Of a stretch of 64,000 bases of DNA, positions 23,768 through 32,281 are shown piece by piece. Source of the DNA: CALVLD01 sp964467585 (GTDB lineage Bacteria; Bacillota; Clostridia; Christensenellales; CAG-138). The stretch lies in the NCBI GenBank assembly GCA_964467585.1, contig CAYXRF010000003.1, positions 1-64,000 on the forward strand, written 5' to 3'. The notes beneath the pieces were generated by a model. That model was not told the origin of the DNA. It worked only from the letters and a program-made list of their open reading frames with translations, and ran no database searches. The position numbers and the translations under genes are program-made. The first letter of the stretch is position 1. Each line of letters begins with the position of its first letter.

Positions 23768-25218
23768 GTACGAGTATGAGAGCATCCTACAAGCTGATTT
23801 TTGAGCGTTCGCACGAGGGACGCAGGGCATACGATATGCCCGCGCTTGACGTTGCCTGTGCGTGCGGTGAAATTCCCGAAAATATGCGTGCGACCGCCCC
23901 CCTTGCTCTGCCCGAGCTTGGGGAGGTTGACCTTGTTCGTCACTACACAAACCTTTCGCGCCGCAACTTTGGCGTTGACAACGGTTTTTATCCCTTGGGA
24001 AGCTGCACTATGAAGTACAATCCCAAAATAAACGAGGAGCTTACGCCTCTGTTTGACGGCGTTCATCCTCTGCTTGACGCCGACATGGCGCAGGGCTGTC
24101 TTCGTCTGATGAAGGATACCGAGGGTATGCTCTGTGAGATATGCGGAATGGATGCGTTTACGCTTCAGCCCGCTGCGGGAGCGCATGGTGAGCTTACCGG
24201 GCTTATGCACATCCGCGCCTACCACGAAAGCCGCGGCGACGTCGCCCGCACGACAATAATCGTGCCCGACGCGGCACACGGCACAAACCCTGCTTCCGCC
24301 GCTATGGCGGGCTTCAAGGTAAAAGAAATCAAGTCCGCTCCCGACGGAGGCGTTGACCTTGATGCTCTGCGTGAGGCTGTCGGCCCGGATACGGCGGGGC
24401 TTATGCTGACAAACCCTTCAACCCTCGGTCTGTTTGAGCGCAACATCCGTGAGATTGCCGACATAGTCCATTCTGCGGGCGGGCTTCTCTATTACGATGG
24501 TGCAAACCTCAACGCAATCATGGGCATTGTGCGTCCCGGCGATATGGGCTTTGACGTTATGCACATCAATCTGCATAAAACGTTCTCCACGCCTCACGGC
24601 GGCGGCGGCCCCGGCAACGGCCCTGTCGGCGTAAAAAGCTTCCTTATGCCGTTTATGCCCGTTCCCGTTATAACCGAGCGCGGCGGCGAAATGGTGCTTG
24701 ATTACGACCGTCCGCAGTCCATCGGCAAGGTAAAGGGCTTCTACGGCAACTTTGGCGTTATCGTCAAGGCATATTGCTACATCCGCTCACTTGGCGGCAA
24801 GGGGCTGAAGGAAGCAAGTGAGAATGCCGTTTTGAACGCAAATTATATAATGAACCGTCTGCGCGGCACATATGAGATACCGCACGACCGCATTTGTATG
24901 CACGAATGTGTTGTTACTCCGGGTGAGCTTATGGATTACGGCGTGCACACCTCCGACATTGCAAAGGCGCTTATCGACCGCGGCTATCATCCCCCCACGA
25001 TATACTTCCCGCTGATTGTTCACGAGGCGATGATGATTGAGCCGACCGAAACCGAAAGCCGTGAGACGCTGGACGAGTTTGCGGACGCGATGATTGACAT
25101 CGCAAGGGTTGCAAAGACAGACGCCGCCGCGATACACGCAGCGCCCGTCACAACGCCCGTCGGACGTCCCGATGAGGTGCTTGCGGCACGCAAGCCTATC
25201 GTCAAGTTTGAGGATTGA
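23764..25218 (+). CDS. gcvPB: Glycine dehydrogenase (decarboxylating) subunit 2
   Basis: 484 aa. PLP-bearing half of the split P protein. The Schiff-base lysine lies in NLHKTFSTPHGGGGPG; the front shows FYPLGSCTMKYNPK and the middle PDAAHGTNPASAAMAGF. Coupled to gcvPA by an ATGA overlap, giving equal amounts of the two subunits. Last gene of the operon, followed by a terminator. Confidence 0.97.
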   Translation: MSTSMRASYKLIFERSHEGRRAYDMPALDVACACGEIPENMRATAPLALPELGEVDLVRHYTNLSRRNFGVDNGFYPLGSCTMKYNPKINEELTPLFDGVHPLLDADMAQGCLRLMKDTEGMLCEICGMDAFTLQPAAGAHGELTGLMHIRAYHESRGDVARTTIIVPDAAHGTNPASAAMAGFKVKEIKSAPDGGVDLDALREAVGPDTAGLMLTNPSTLGLFERNIREIADIVHSAGGLLYYDGANLNAIMGIVRPGDMGFDVMHINLHKTFSTPHGGGGPGNGPVGVKSFLMPFMPVPVITERGGEMVLDYDRPQSIGKVKGFYGNFGVIVKAYCYIRSLGGKGLKEASENAVLNANYIMNRLRGTYEIPHDRICMHECVVTPGELMDYGVHTSDIAKALIDRGYHPPTIYFPLIVHEAMMIEPTETESRETLDEFADAMIDIARVAKTDAAAIHAAPVTTPVGRPDEVLAARKPIVKFED

Positions 25219-25232
25219 ATCAGTTGATTTTT

Positions 25233-25259
25233 GAGCCGCCGCAAAAAAAGCAGCGGCTC
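25233..25259 (+). terminator. Terminator after the gcv operon
   Basis: GAGCCGCCGC and GCAGCGGCTC form a 10-bp stem with one mismatch around an A7 loop. The tail is only weakly T-rich (TGCATTATTTG), so read-through into the M32 peptidase gene is possible. Confidence 0.55.
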
Positions 25260-25285
25260 TGCATTATTTGAAGGAGGTTAACGCA

Positions 25286-26785
25286 ATGGAACTTAATGAG
25301 GCAATCGCAAAATTCAAAGAGGTCAACAAGCTTCTGCACGCCTACACACACGCTATGGGCGTCATGTATTATGACATCGAGACTGCAGCGCCCAAAAATG
25401 CAGTCATGGGCTTTGGCGAAACCATGGCAGCTCTTTCCGAGGTGACATACAAGCTCTCCGTCAATGAGGAGAGCTTTGCGCTTGTGGACTTTCTTTCCGA
25501 GCATGCTTTTGAGCTTGACGAGATTACCCGACGTGAGGTTGAGGAAACCGAAAAATCTCTGCGCAATATGCGCCGCATACCGATGGATGAGTATGTGGAG
25601 TATCAAAAGGTTGTAAGCATGGCGTCCTCCGTTTGGCACGAGGCAAAGGTCACAAGCAATTTTGCAATGTTTGAACCGCATCTTGAAAAGCTTGTGGAAT
25701 ATGCGCGCCGCTTTGCGGGCTATATGGCTCCCGAAAAGGACCCCTACGACTTTTGGCTCAACGAGTTTGAGGAGGGCTTTACAACCGACGTCCTTGACAA
25801 TTATTTTAACGATATCAAGGCTTCGCTTGTGCCGCTGATTCACGAGATATGTCAGTTGCCTGCCATAGACGACAGCTTCCTCGGTCTTGATTATCCGATT
25901 GACAAGCAGCGTGAGCTGTCCGATTATCTCATGAGCGTTATGGGCATCAATCGCGGCGACTGTGCAATCGGTGAAACCGAGCATCCGTTTACAACGGGCT
26001 TCAACAAGCACGACATCCGCATAACAACTCATTATCACATCAACATGGTGGCTTCCAGCATGTACAGCGTTATACATGAGGGCGGTCACGCTACATACGA
26101 GCTTAACACGGCGGATGAGCTTATCGACTCTCCGCTTGCGGGCGGAGCATCCTGCGGTATGCATGAGTCACAGTCCCGCTTCTACGAAAACATAATCGGG
26201 CGTTCGCTTGCGTTTATCGAGCTTATCTTCCCCAAGCTGACGGAGCTTTTCCCCGAGCAGCTCAACGGAGTCACCCCGTATATGTTCTACCTTGCGGTTA
26301 ATAAGGCAACTCCGTCGCTTATCCGCACCGAGGCGGACGAGCTGACCTATTCGCTTCATGTTCTTATCAGATACGAGCTTGAAAAGCGGCTTATCGGAGG
26401 CACGCTTGCCGTGCATGACCTGCCCGCCGAATGGAACCGCTTGTATAAGGAGTATTTGGGCGTTGACGTTCCGGACGATAAAAACGGTGTGCTTCAGGAT
26501 TCTCATTGGAGCAGCGGCAGCTTCGGCTACTTCCCGTCCTATTCTCTCGGCTCCGCATATGGCGCACAGATTGTAAATTCCATGCGCAAGCAGATGGATA
26601 TCGACGCGCTTGTTCGCACCAACAATATCAAGCAGATAGTCGAGTGGCTGACAGAGCATGTCTACAAATACGGCATGGTCAAAAAGCCCAACGAGCTTAT
26701 TCGCATCTGCTGTAATGAGGATTTTGACCCCGCGTACTACACCGAATATCTCACCGTCAAATTCAGAAAGATATACGAGCTGTAA
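25286..26785 (+). CDS. Carboxypeptidase Taq (M32 family metallopeptidase)
   Basis: 499 aa from the ATG at 25286, which has AAGGAGG eight bases upstream. Cytosolic zinc carboxypeptidase that trims C-terminal residues from peptides. The zinc site is HEGGHATYE (HExxH) near residue 263, followed by HESQSRFYENIIGRS, the family's third-ligand helix. C-terminal landmarks include SSGSFGYFPSYSLGSAYGAQ. Length and order match M32 enzymes. It lies between gcvPB and thpR with hairpins on both sides and is probably its own unit. Confidence 0.95.
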   Translation: MELNEAIAKFKEVNKLLHAYTHAMGVMYYDIETAAPKNAVMGFGETMAALSEVTYKLSVNEESFALVDFLSEHAFELDEITRREVEETEKSLRNMRRIPMDEYVEYQKVVSMASSVWHEAKVTSNFAMFEPHLEKLVEYARRFAGYMAPEKDPYDFWLNEFEEGFTTDVLDNYFNDIKASLVPLIHEICQLPAIDDSFLGLDYPIDKQRELSDYLMSVMGINRGDCAIGETEHPFTTGFNKHDIRITTHYHINMVASSMYSVIHEGGHATYELNTADELIDSPLAGGASCGMHESQSRFYENIIGRSLAFIELIFPKLTELFPEQLNGVTPYMFYLAVNKATPSLIRTEADELTYSLHVLIRYELEKRLIGGTLAVHDLPAEWNRLYKEYLGVDVPDDKNGVLQDSHWSSGSFGYFPSYSLGSAYGAQIVNSMRKQMDIDALVRTNNIKQIVEWLTEHVYKYGMVKKPNELIRICCNEDFDPAYYTEYLTVKFRKIYEL

Positions 26786-26798
26786 TAGCTGCAAGGCG

Positions 26799-26820
26799 GC
26801 GGAGGCAGAGGTGCTTCCGC
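26799..26820 (+). terminator. Hairpin after the M32 carboxypeptidase
   Basis: GCGGAGGC/GCTTCCGC stem (one G-T pair) that can be extended by outer GGCG/CGCC pairs, followed by TTTAATATT a few bases on. Confidence 0.5.
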
Positions 26821-26863
26821 CTTCGCCGCTTTAATATTGAACCAAGTTGAAAGTTGAGGAGTC

Positions 26864-27421
26864 ATGCGTCTTTTTATTGCAATAGAGATACCAAAAAACG
26901 TTAAGCAGGAGCTTTCGCGTGTTATGGCGGAGCTTCGTTCCCGCAGCAGCGGCGGCAAATTTGTGCCCGTTGAAAACACCCATATAACCATGCACTTTAT
27001 CGGCGAAAGCCGTGACCTTGCGGGCGCTGTCGATGCAATGCACTCCGCCTGCCGTGATATTCGTCCTTTTCCCCTGCATATCGGGCGATATACATATTTT
27101 GACCGCTCCGGCAGCAGGGGCGGCGACGGCGGCAAAACCTCCGTTGTTACCGTAAAGGGTGATTTGGATGAGCTGAACGCCCTGCACGAATCGCTTGAGT
27201 GCGCTTTGGGCGACAAAGGCTTTGCCCGTGATTACAAGCGCTTTACTCCGCACATAACGCTTGGGCGAAACGTTGAGCATGACGAGCTTGTTTCGCATGA
27301 GCTTGAGGATATTCCCCTTGACGCCTCGATGCAGGCGCAGGGTCTTACCCTTTTTGAAAGCACCCGCGTCAACGGGCGCATGGTTTACAGCGTGATTCAC
27401 AGAGAAAAATTCAACTTTTAA
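26864..27421 (+). CDS. thpR: RNA 2',3'-cyclic phosphodiesterase
   Basis: 185 aa. 2H phosphoesterase of the LigT/ThpR group, which opens 2',3'-cyclic ends of RNA. It carries both HxT motifs, HITMHFIGES near residue 43 and HITLGR near 131, and begins MRLFIAIEIP, typical of the family. Likely cytosolic, no partner evident in the neighbourhood. Confidence 0.92.
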   Translation: MRLFIAIEIPKNVKQELSRVMAELRSRSSGGKFVPVENTHITMHFIGESRDLAGAVDAMHSACRDIRPFPLHIGRYTYFDRSGSRGGDGGKTSVVTVKGDLDELNALHESLECALGDKGFARDYKRFTPHITLGRNVEHDELVSHELEDIPLDASMQAQGLTLFESTRVNGRMVYSVIHREKFNF

Positions 27422-27464
27422 TATTAGCAAAAAATGATGCGCAAAAACAATTGCCCCGCGGCCT

Positions 27465-27944
27465 GTGCAATTGTTTTTGCTCTTGCAGATATTGAGCTTT
27501 TGTTCGTTCGGATTTTTGATGAGTGCGCATATGCTGTTCTGTCACGCAAAGGCATATGCCGACGCGGCGACAGGCAACGACGATGCGGAAGAGCTTTTGA
27601 ACACCATTTATGTGGAGGAGCTTATTACGGCTGATTATCACACGATGGTTGATGCGTTTGCCAAATATGGCATGATCTGCACGTTCGTCGGCGCGACTTC
27701 ATACGTTGAATACGAGAAGGAAATAGTTGTGATATGCTATCAAGTAGGCGCAAATGATATCATCTATTCCCTTTATTTTGAAGGAACGTGGTGCGGCATA
27801 TGCGAAGAATCGCAGATTGGTCATGTGTCGAGCAGCTCGGACTATTACTACATAACACTGCTTGTTGACAAATATTGGCAGTGCACCGGATGCACGGAAT
27901 ATGACGTTGAGCGAATCGAATACCTTCTGGATGATCTGTATTGA
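27465..27944 (+). CDS. Hypothetical secreted protein
   Basis: 159 aa reading from a GTG; I do not recognise the family. The front is hydrophobic (LFLLLQILSFCSFGFLMSA) and ends in a plausible cleavage site (HAKAYADAA). The mature part is acidic, rich in Tyr and Cys (GTWCGICEE, WQCTGC). There is no Shine-Dalgarno at this GTG. An ATG-ATG at 27434 in another frame gives a better signal-peptide start (MMRKNNCPAACAIVFALA), which suggests either a frameshift or a wrong start. An in-frame ATG at 27519 is another choice. Confidence 0.5.
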   Translation: MQLFLLLQILSFCSFGFLMSAHMLFCHAKAYADAATGNDDAEELLNTIYVEELITADYHTMVDAFAKYGMICTFVGATSYVEYEKEIVVICYQVGANDIIYSLYFEGTWCGICEESQIGHVSSSSDYYYITLLVDKYWQCTGCTEYDVERIEYLLDDLY

Positions 27945-27956
27945 TTGAATTATTTG

Positions 27957-28020
27957 CCTCCGATGGGGCGATGCTGTCATTCGTCTCATCGGAGGATAAT
28001 TGTAATACAAGCATTACAAT
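27957..28020 (+). terminator. Two consecutive hairpins after the hypothetical gene
   Basis: A 9-bp perfect stem CCTCCGATG/CATCGGAGG (27957-27995, extendable inward) is followed by a second inverted repeat ATTGTAAT/ATTACAAT (27999-28020). Position and strength suggest transcription ends here. No other content is visible up to the next promoter. Confidence 0.6.
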
Positions 28021-28123
28021 AACCACATATCATTTTGTATAATACAGCTGTGCGATTTTTAGCGCCGCTGTGATTTTGCCGTCCCCATTGTCTTTTAAAA
28101 ATAATATTGCGCTTGTCATACGC

Positions 28124-28152
28124 TTGTCAAATATCGGAGAATGACATATAAT
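28124..28152 (+). promoter_or_regulatory. Promoter of the nucleoside-kinase-like gene
   Basis: TTGTCA, 17-bp spacer, perfect TATAAT; the ATG follows 34 bp after the -10. Confidence 0.8.
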
Positions 28153-28185
28153 AAGTCCAGAATACTGAAAGGTGGATTAACCTTT

Positions 28186-29856
28186 ATGCGATTGATAATC
28201 GACGGCATACCCTGTGAGATTGAGCAGGGGCGGACGCTTTTAACGGCGATAAAATCCATGGGGCTTGACAGCGACTCTCTTGCCCGAAAGCCGCTTGCGG
28301 CAAGGCTTGGCGGCGAGGTGTTTAACCTTGGCTATACTCCCTTCCGTGAGGCGGAGCTTCGCCTGCTGCGCTATTGTGACGAGGACGGCAGAAGGGTTTA
28401 TGAGCGCACTCTGCAATTTGTTCTGATAATGTGCGTCCGCAAGCTTTTTCCCGGAGCACGCGTGGTGGTATGCTATTCGCTGGGAACGGGGCTTTATATA
28501 CGGATTGAAAAGCAACCGAGCTTTTCTGCGGAGGATAACCTTATTCTCAAAGCTGAAATGAGTGCGGCTATCGCCGCCAATTATCCGCTGACGCGCAAGC
28601 GCATGGGCATTTCTGACGCGCTTCGCTATTACGAGGCGGATGGGCAAACGGACAAGGCGGAGCTGCTTAAGTGGCGCAGATTCAGCTATTTTGACGTTTA
28701 CGCCTGCACGGATTACAGCGACTATATGGATTATTTTTATGGTGAGATGGCGCCCTCAACCGGCTATGTAAGCGTTTTTGATCTGCACTATATGCCCGAG
28801 GGAGCTGTTGTGATGCAGCTTCCCGATGTTGATACCCCCGATGCTCCCGCCGAATACACGCCTTGTCCAAAAATGGCTGAGGTCTACCGTCAGAGCGACC
28901 GCTGGGGCAGGCTTATGACCTGTTCAACCGCAAACGAGCTAAATATGCGCGTGCAAAACGGCACTGTGCGGGAGCTTATACGCGTTAACGAGGCGCTGCA
29001 CGAGAAGATGTTCGCACGCGTTGCGGATGAGGTTATATCGCGTGGGATAAAAGCGCTGATGCTTGCGGGCCCGTCGTCCTCCGGCAAAACCACATCCGCA
29101 AACCGTATTGCAACCCAGCTTCGCGCAGAGGGTCTTGACCCGATTATGATTTCACTTGACAACTATTATATCGACCGTGACAAGTGCCCGCGTGACGAGC
29201 ATGGTGAGATGGACCTTGAGCATATCAACACGCTTGATACCGAAAGATTCAATCACGACCTTGCGCTGCTGCTTGCGGGGAAGGAGGCTGAGATACCCGT
29301 TTTCAGCTTCAAAAAAGGCTGTCGTGAGCCTGAAGGCAATGTTATCCGCTGTTCTGCGGATCAAACTCTGATAATTGAGGGCATTCACGGTCTTAACCCG
29401 ATTATGCTTGGTGAGGGTATCGACCGCAGCAAGGTTTTTAGGGTTTATGTCAGCGCGCTTACAACAATCAACCTTGACGACCACAATCGCATCCGCACCA
29501 CAGACCTTCGCATTCTTCGCCGCCTTGTGCGCGATTATGAAACACGCGGGGCTTCGATGGAACGCACTCTTTCAATGTGGGCAAGCGTGCGCAGAGGTGA
29601 GGAGCGTTGGATATTTCCCTTTCAGGAGCAGGCGGATATGATTCTCAACACCACTCTGCATTATGAGCCGTGCGTTATGAAGCGTCATGTTTATCCTCTG
29701 CTTTTGACCGTGCCGCCCGAAAGCGAATATTACGGCATGGCAAGGTCGATTGTTAAGTACCTCAACTATTTTCTTGAGGCAGATGTTGAGGACGAGATTC
29801 CGCCAACCTCCATTTTGAGGGAGTTTATAGGCGGCAACACTTTTTACAGGGAGTGA
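28186..29856 (+). CDS. Uridine kinase-like nucleoside kinase with N-terminal TGS/ThrRS-like domain
   Basis: 556 aa from the ATG at 28186 (AAAGGTGG upstream). The first half has a TGS-like start (MRLIIDGIPCEIEQGRTLL) and a region like the editing part of threonyl-tRNA synthetase. The second half is a P-loop kinase: Walker A GPSSSGKTTS near residue 295, then SLDNYYIDRDKCPRDEHGEMD, the uridine/phosphoribulokinase-type substrate loop. This fusion is widespread in Clostridia and its in vivo substrate is not settled. It is 6 bp ahead of xth and probably cotranscribed. Confidence 0.9.
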   Translation: MRLIIDGIPCEIEQGRTLLTAIKSMGLDSDSLARKPLAARLGGEVFNLGYTPFREAELRLLRYCDEDGRRVYERTLQFVLIMCVRKLFPGARVVVCYSLGTGLYIRIEKQPSFSAEDNLILKAEMSAAIAANYPLTRKRMGISDALRYYEADGQTDKAELLKWRRFSYFDVYACTDYSDYMDYFYGEMAPSTGYVSVFDLHYMPEGAVVMQLPDVDTPDAPAEYTPCPKMAEVYRQSDRWGRLMTCSTANELNMRVQNGTVRELIRVNEALHEKMFARVADEVISRGIKALMLAGPSSSGKTTSANRIATQLRAEGLDPIMISLDNYYIDRDKCPRDEHGEMDLEHINTLDTERFNHDLALLLAGKEAEIPVFSFKKGCREPEGNVIRCSADQTLIIEGIHGLNPIMLGEGIDRSKVFRVYVSALTTINLDDHNRIRTTDLRILRRLVRDYETRGASMERTLSMWASVRRGEERWIFPFQEQADMILNTTLHYEPCVMKRHVYPLLLTVPPESEYYGMARSIVKYLNYFLEADVEDEIPPTSILREFIGGNTFYRE

Positions 29857-29862
29857 CGCAGA

Positions 29863-30621
29863 ATGAAGCTGATATCGTGGAATGTCAACGGGCTTCGCGC
29901 CTGCATGACAAAGGGCTTCGGTGATTTTTTTGCCGCCGCCGACGCGGACGTTATCGCCGTTCAGGAAACAAAGCTGCAGCAGGGGCAGATTGATTTTGCC
30001 CCCAACGGTTATTATTCCTATTGGAATTATGCCGAAAAAAAGGGCTATTCCGGCACGGCTGTGTTCACGCGGCAAAAGCCTCTTTCAGTGCGCTTTGGCA
30101 TGGGCATGGACGAAAGGTTTGAGGGAGAGGGCAGGGTTATAACCCTGGACATGGGCAAATTCTATTTTGTCAATGTTTATACGCCCAATTCAAGACGTGA
30201 GCTTGAGCGTCTGGAATATCGCTGCGAATGGGAGGACGCCTTCCGCTGCTATCTGACGATGCTTGACGCGGACAAGCCTGTTATCGTCTGCGGGGACTTG
30301 AACGTTGCCCATAATGATATCGACCTTAAAAATCCAAAGTCAAATCGTGGCAACGCGGGCTTTACCGATGAGGAGAGGGCAAAGCTGACAACTCTTTTGA
30401 GCGTGGGCTTTTCGGACGCCTTTCGCACGCTGTATCCCAACGCCGAGGGCGCGTACACTTGGTGGAGCTATATGGGCAGAGCGCGGGAGAAGAACGTTGG
30501 CTGGCGCATTGACTACTTTATCGTAAGCAATCGTGTTATGCCGATGATTGACTCCGTTTCAATACTGCCCGAGGTGATGGGCAGCGACCATTGCCCAGTT
30601 GTGCTTGAAACCGTTTTATAG
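29863..30621 (+). CDS. xth: Exodeoxyribonuclease III
   Basis: 252 aa. AP endonuclease/3'-5' exonuclease of base excision repair. Order of motifs is complete: MKLISWNVNGLRA, AVQETKLQ with the metal-binding Glu, YTPNSRRELERLEYR, GDLNVAHNDIDL, GWRIDYFIVS, and GSDHCPVVL with the catalytic His. Length normal. Begins 6 bp after the preceding kinase-like gene. Confidence 0.97.
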   Translation: MKLISWNVNGLRACMTKGFGDFFAAADADVIAVQETKLQQGQIDFAPNGYYSYWNYAEKKGYSGTAVFTRQKPLSVRFGMGMDERFEGEGRVITLDMGKFYFVNVYTPNSRRELERLEYRCEWEDAFRCYLTMLDADKPVIVCGDLNVAHNDIDLKNPKSNRGNAGFTDEERAKLTTLLSVGFSDAFRTLYPNAEGAYTWWSYMGRAREKNVGWRIDYFIVSNRVMPMIDSVSILPEVMGSDHCPVVLETVL

Positions 30622-30661
30622 TTTTGGAGATACATATATTTTTTTTATTTCAAAAAACCTG

Positions 30662-30690
30662 TTGCAAATTGAAATGTGATGAAGTATAAT
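30662..30690 (+). promoter_or_regulatory. Promoter of the structured RNA
   Basis: TTGCAA, 17-bp spacer, perfect TATAAT, just upstream of the structured RNA at about 30697. Confidence 0.8.
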
Positions 30691-30696
30691 ACATTT

Positions 30697-30945
30697 TGGC
30701 TGAGGATGTGCGGGTCTGTGGTTGAAAGTCGATGCCAGTCGCAGGCAAAGCGATCCGCGTAAGCGGGGCAATGTCCCCGTGAGCATGGTGCGGTTTAGAA
30801 GTCAGTCCTGTCAACTGCCAAAGCGGTTGAGAGCGTGTGTAGTGAGAGGCTTTATTGTCGGGTAGCGATAGCGCCAACAGGCGAGTGCGGGGTCAAAAAC
30901 CAGTGTCAGCCGTTTATCGGAGGCCAAATATTATTACACAAGGGG
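30697..30945 (+). ncRNA. Structured non-coding RNA, raiA-motif-like
   Basis: About 250 bases between a perfect promoter and the zinc-ribbon ORF carry no supported frame but many short helices. These include CCGC-GTAA-GCGG (a GNRA-capped hairpin), GGGG-CAATGT-CCCC, GCC-AGTCGCA-GGC, CAACTGC-CAAA-GCGGTTG and GCGCC-AACA-GGCG. The G+C content is higher than in the flanking non-coding DNA. Segment order and phrases such as GGTTGAAAGTCGATGCC recall the raiA-motif RNA of Clostridia, an abundant RNA linked to sporulation. That identity is from memory and not verified; the presence of a conserved-looking structured RNA is firmer. Confidence 0.6.
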
Positions 30946-30955
30946 ATTTTATCCA

Positions 30956-31240
30956 ATGTTCGAAGACAGAGTACTGGTATGCAAGGATTGCGGCGCCGAG
31001 TTCGTATTCACAGCAGGCGATCAGGCGTTCTACGCCGAAAAGGGTTTCCAGAATGAGCCCGTTCGCTGCAAGGCGTGCAGGAACGCTCGTAAGTCCGCCA
31101 CACGCGGCGGCAACAACGGCGAGCGTGTTTTGTATGACGCAGTATGCGCCCAGTGTGGCAGACCCACAAAGATTCCGTTCGAGCCGAAGAACGACAGGCC
31201 CATCTATTGCAGCGAATGCTACGCAGCCCGCAGAGGTTAA
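30956..31240 (+). CDS. Zinc-ribbon protein (zf-trcl/CxxC type)
   Basis: 94 aa. Two zinc-binding halves: VCKDCGAEFVFTAG with RCKACRNARK at the front, and CAQCGRPTKIPFEP with YCSECYAARRG at the end, four CxxC pairs in total. This small family is common in Clostridia and its role is not known; nucleic acid binding is an inference. The structured RNA at about 30697-30945 runs right up to its ribosome-binding site (AAGGGGA) and is probably on the same transcript. Confidence 0.9.
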   Translation: MFEDRVLVCKDCGAEFVFTAGDQAFYAEKGFQNEPVRCKACRNARKSATRGGNNGERVLYDAVCAQCGRPTKIPFEPKNDRPIYCSECYAARRG

Positions 31241-31310
31241 GCAAGTGCTGACCGATGGCCCGTTGGCTTAGGTCAAACAATATTTGGAAACAATTACACA
31301 ACCAACAAGC

Positions 31311-31346
31311 AAAAGCGAGGATATAAAAGTCCCCGCTTTTGTATTT
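31311..31346 (+). terminator. Terminator after the zinc-ribbon gene
   Basis: AAAAGCGAGGA/TCCCCGCTTTT stem (one mismatch) with an 8-base loop, then GTATTTGTT. Confidence 0.75.
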
Positions 31347-31426
31347 GTTGAAAGCAATGTTTTTTCAGTCAATATGAGAAAAGGCATGGTATACAACGCG
31401 GCATTGACAATATCAAGGCATAAAAA

Positions 31427-31451
31427 AAGCCCTGTAATTACAAGGCTTTTC
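31427..31451. terminator. Bidirectional terminator
   Basis: AAAAGCC-CTGTAA/TTACA-AGGCTTTT stem, A-run before and TTTTCTTT after. It lies between the plus-strand zinc-ribbon gene and the minus-strand gene ending at 31564, and could serve both. Confidence 0.75.
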
Positions 31452-31479
31452 TTTGAATTAGTTTGATAAGAATGATACG

Positions 31480-31542
31480 GTTTCATATGGTTTCATTTGG
31501 TTTCACTCAAAAATGAAACCATAACGTGGAAAGTGAAACCAT
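31480..31542. repeat. GGTTTCA cluster with two interleaved 10-bp inverted repeats
   Basis: GGTTTCA starts at 31480, 31490 and 31500, exactly 10 bp apart, and its complement TGAAACC at 31515 and 31535. Two perfect 10-bp arms interlock: 31488-31497 pairs with 31514-31523, and 31499-31508 with 31533-31542. The order 1-2-1'-2' is that of a pseudoknot. It lies about 20 bp past the stop at 31564 on the minus strand. Confidence 0.8.
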
Positions 31543-31563
31543 ACCAGTGAGCAGTGCAACGGA

Positions 31564-32154
31564 TTATTTCCTTTCATGGAGCAATCTAAGAATAGCTTCT
31601 TCCATAAGCTTTGCGGGTTTATTATACCCAACAGCAAAATTAAGAGGCATAGCTTGTGAGGAAAGCTGAACTAATAGGCGTTCACCCGCTCTACTCACAG
31701 AAATAATATCTTTTGAAGAGTATACTATTTGCTTCTTTTTGGTAGCAAATATCAATTCGCTTCTTGAAAGGGTAAGTGTGCCGTGTGTAAAACCAAATGA
31801 AATGGGAATCTCTTCAAGAACTTCGTTCTCAATGCTATTGATAGACGATCTTGCAAGTGCATTCGAAGCATCAATATCTAATACTCGGTTGTAGTATTCT
31901 AAAGCTAGGGTGATGTTGCCTGATTGTTTAAATTCTGCTGCACGTAGCAGAAGATTATCAACAGATGGCGCGCCTTGAACATTAATCACAGCATTATGTA
32001 TGGAAATATTACTATTCCCGGAAATAGTATAGTTGTTAATTGCTTTTTCTACGATATAAGGGGTATTGCAGTACTCACAGATCGCGGCATCTTTAGTGTT
32101 ATCTACAGTTAGTTGGGCACCGCAGGATGTACATTTAGCAGGCACTAATGGCAT
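31564..32154 (-). CDS. Zinc-ribbon protein with TPR-like and PH/GRAM-like regions, function unknown
   Basis: 196 aa. The front is a zinc ribbon (CTSCGAQLTVDNTKDAAICEYC). A stretch like a pentapeptide or beta segment (YTISGNSNISIHNAVINVQG) follows, then one TPR-like helix pair (GNITLALEYYNRVLDID) and a C-terminal beta-rich part (GTLTLSRSELIFATKKKQ, VYSSKDIISVSRAG) recalling GRAM/PH folds. No signal peptide, so cytosolic. Codons and flanks are clearly more AT-rich than the neighbours, and it sits by a tRNA 3' end, so horizontal gain is possible. I cannot name a function. Confidence 0.75.
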   Translation of the reverse strand: MPLVPAKCTSCGAQLTVDNTKDAAICEYCNTPYIVEKAINNYTISGNSNISIHNAVINVQGAPSVDNLLLRAAEFKQSGNITLALEYYNRVLDIDASNALARSSINSIENEVLEEIPISFGFTHGTLTLSRSELIFATKKKQIVYSSKDIISVSRAGERLLVQLSSQAMPLNFAVGYNKPAKLMEEAILRLLHERK

Positions 32155-32281
32155 AAGAAAACCTCATTTCTTAATAGCATGATGCTTAGAGTATAGCAGA
32201 TGTAAGTAACTTGCGCAATCTTGTTTTATACAAAAGTCCGATATTTTCAGATACTCTTGTATCAAAACTATCGGACTCATT

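Noticed and set aside
30697..30945. RNase P RNA, SRP RNA or 6S RNA
   Set aside because: The characteristic conserved words of these RNAs are not seen; the raiA-like reading fits better.
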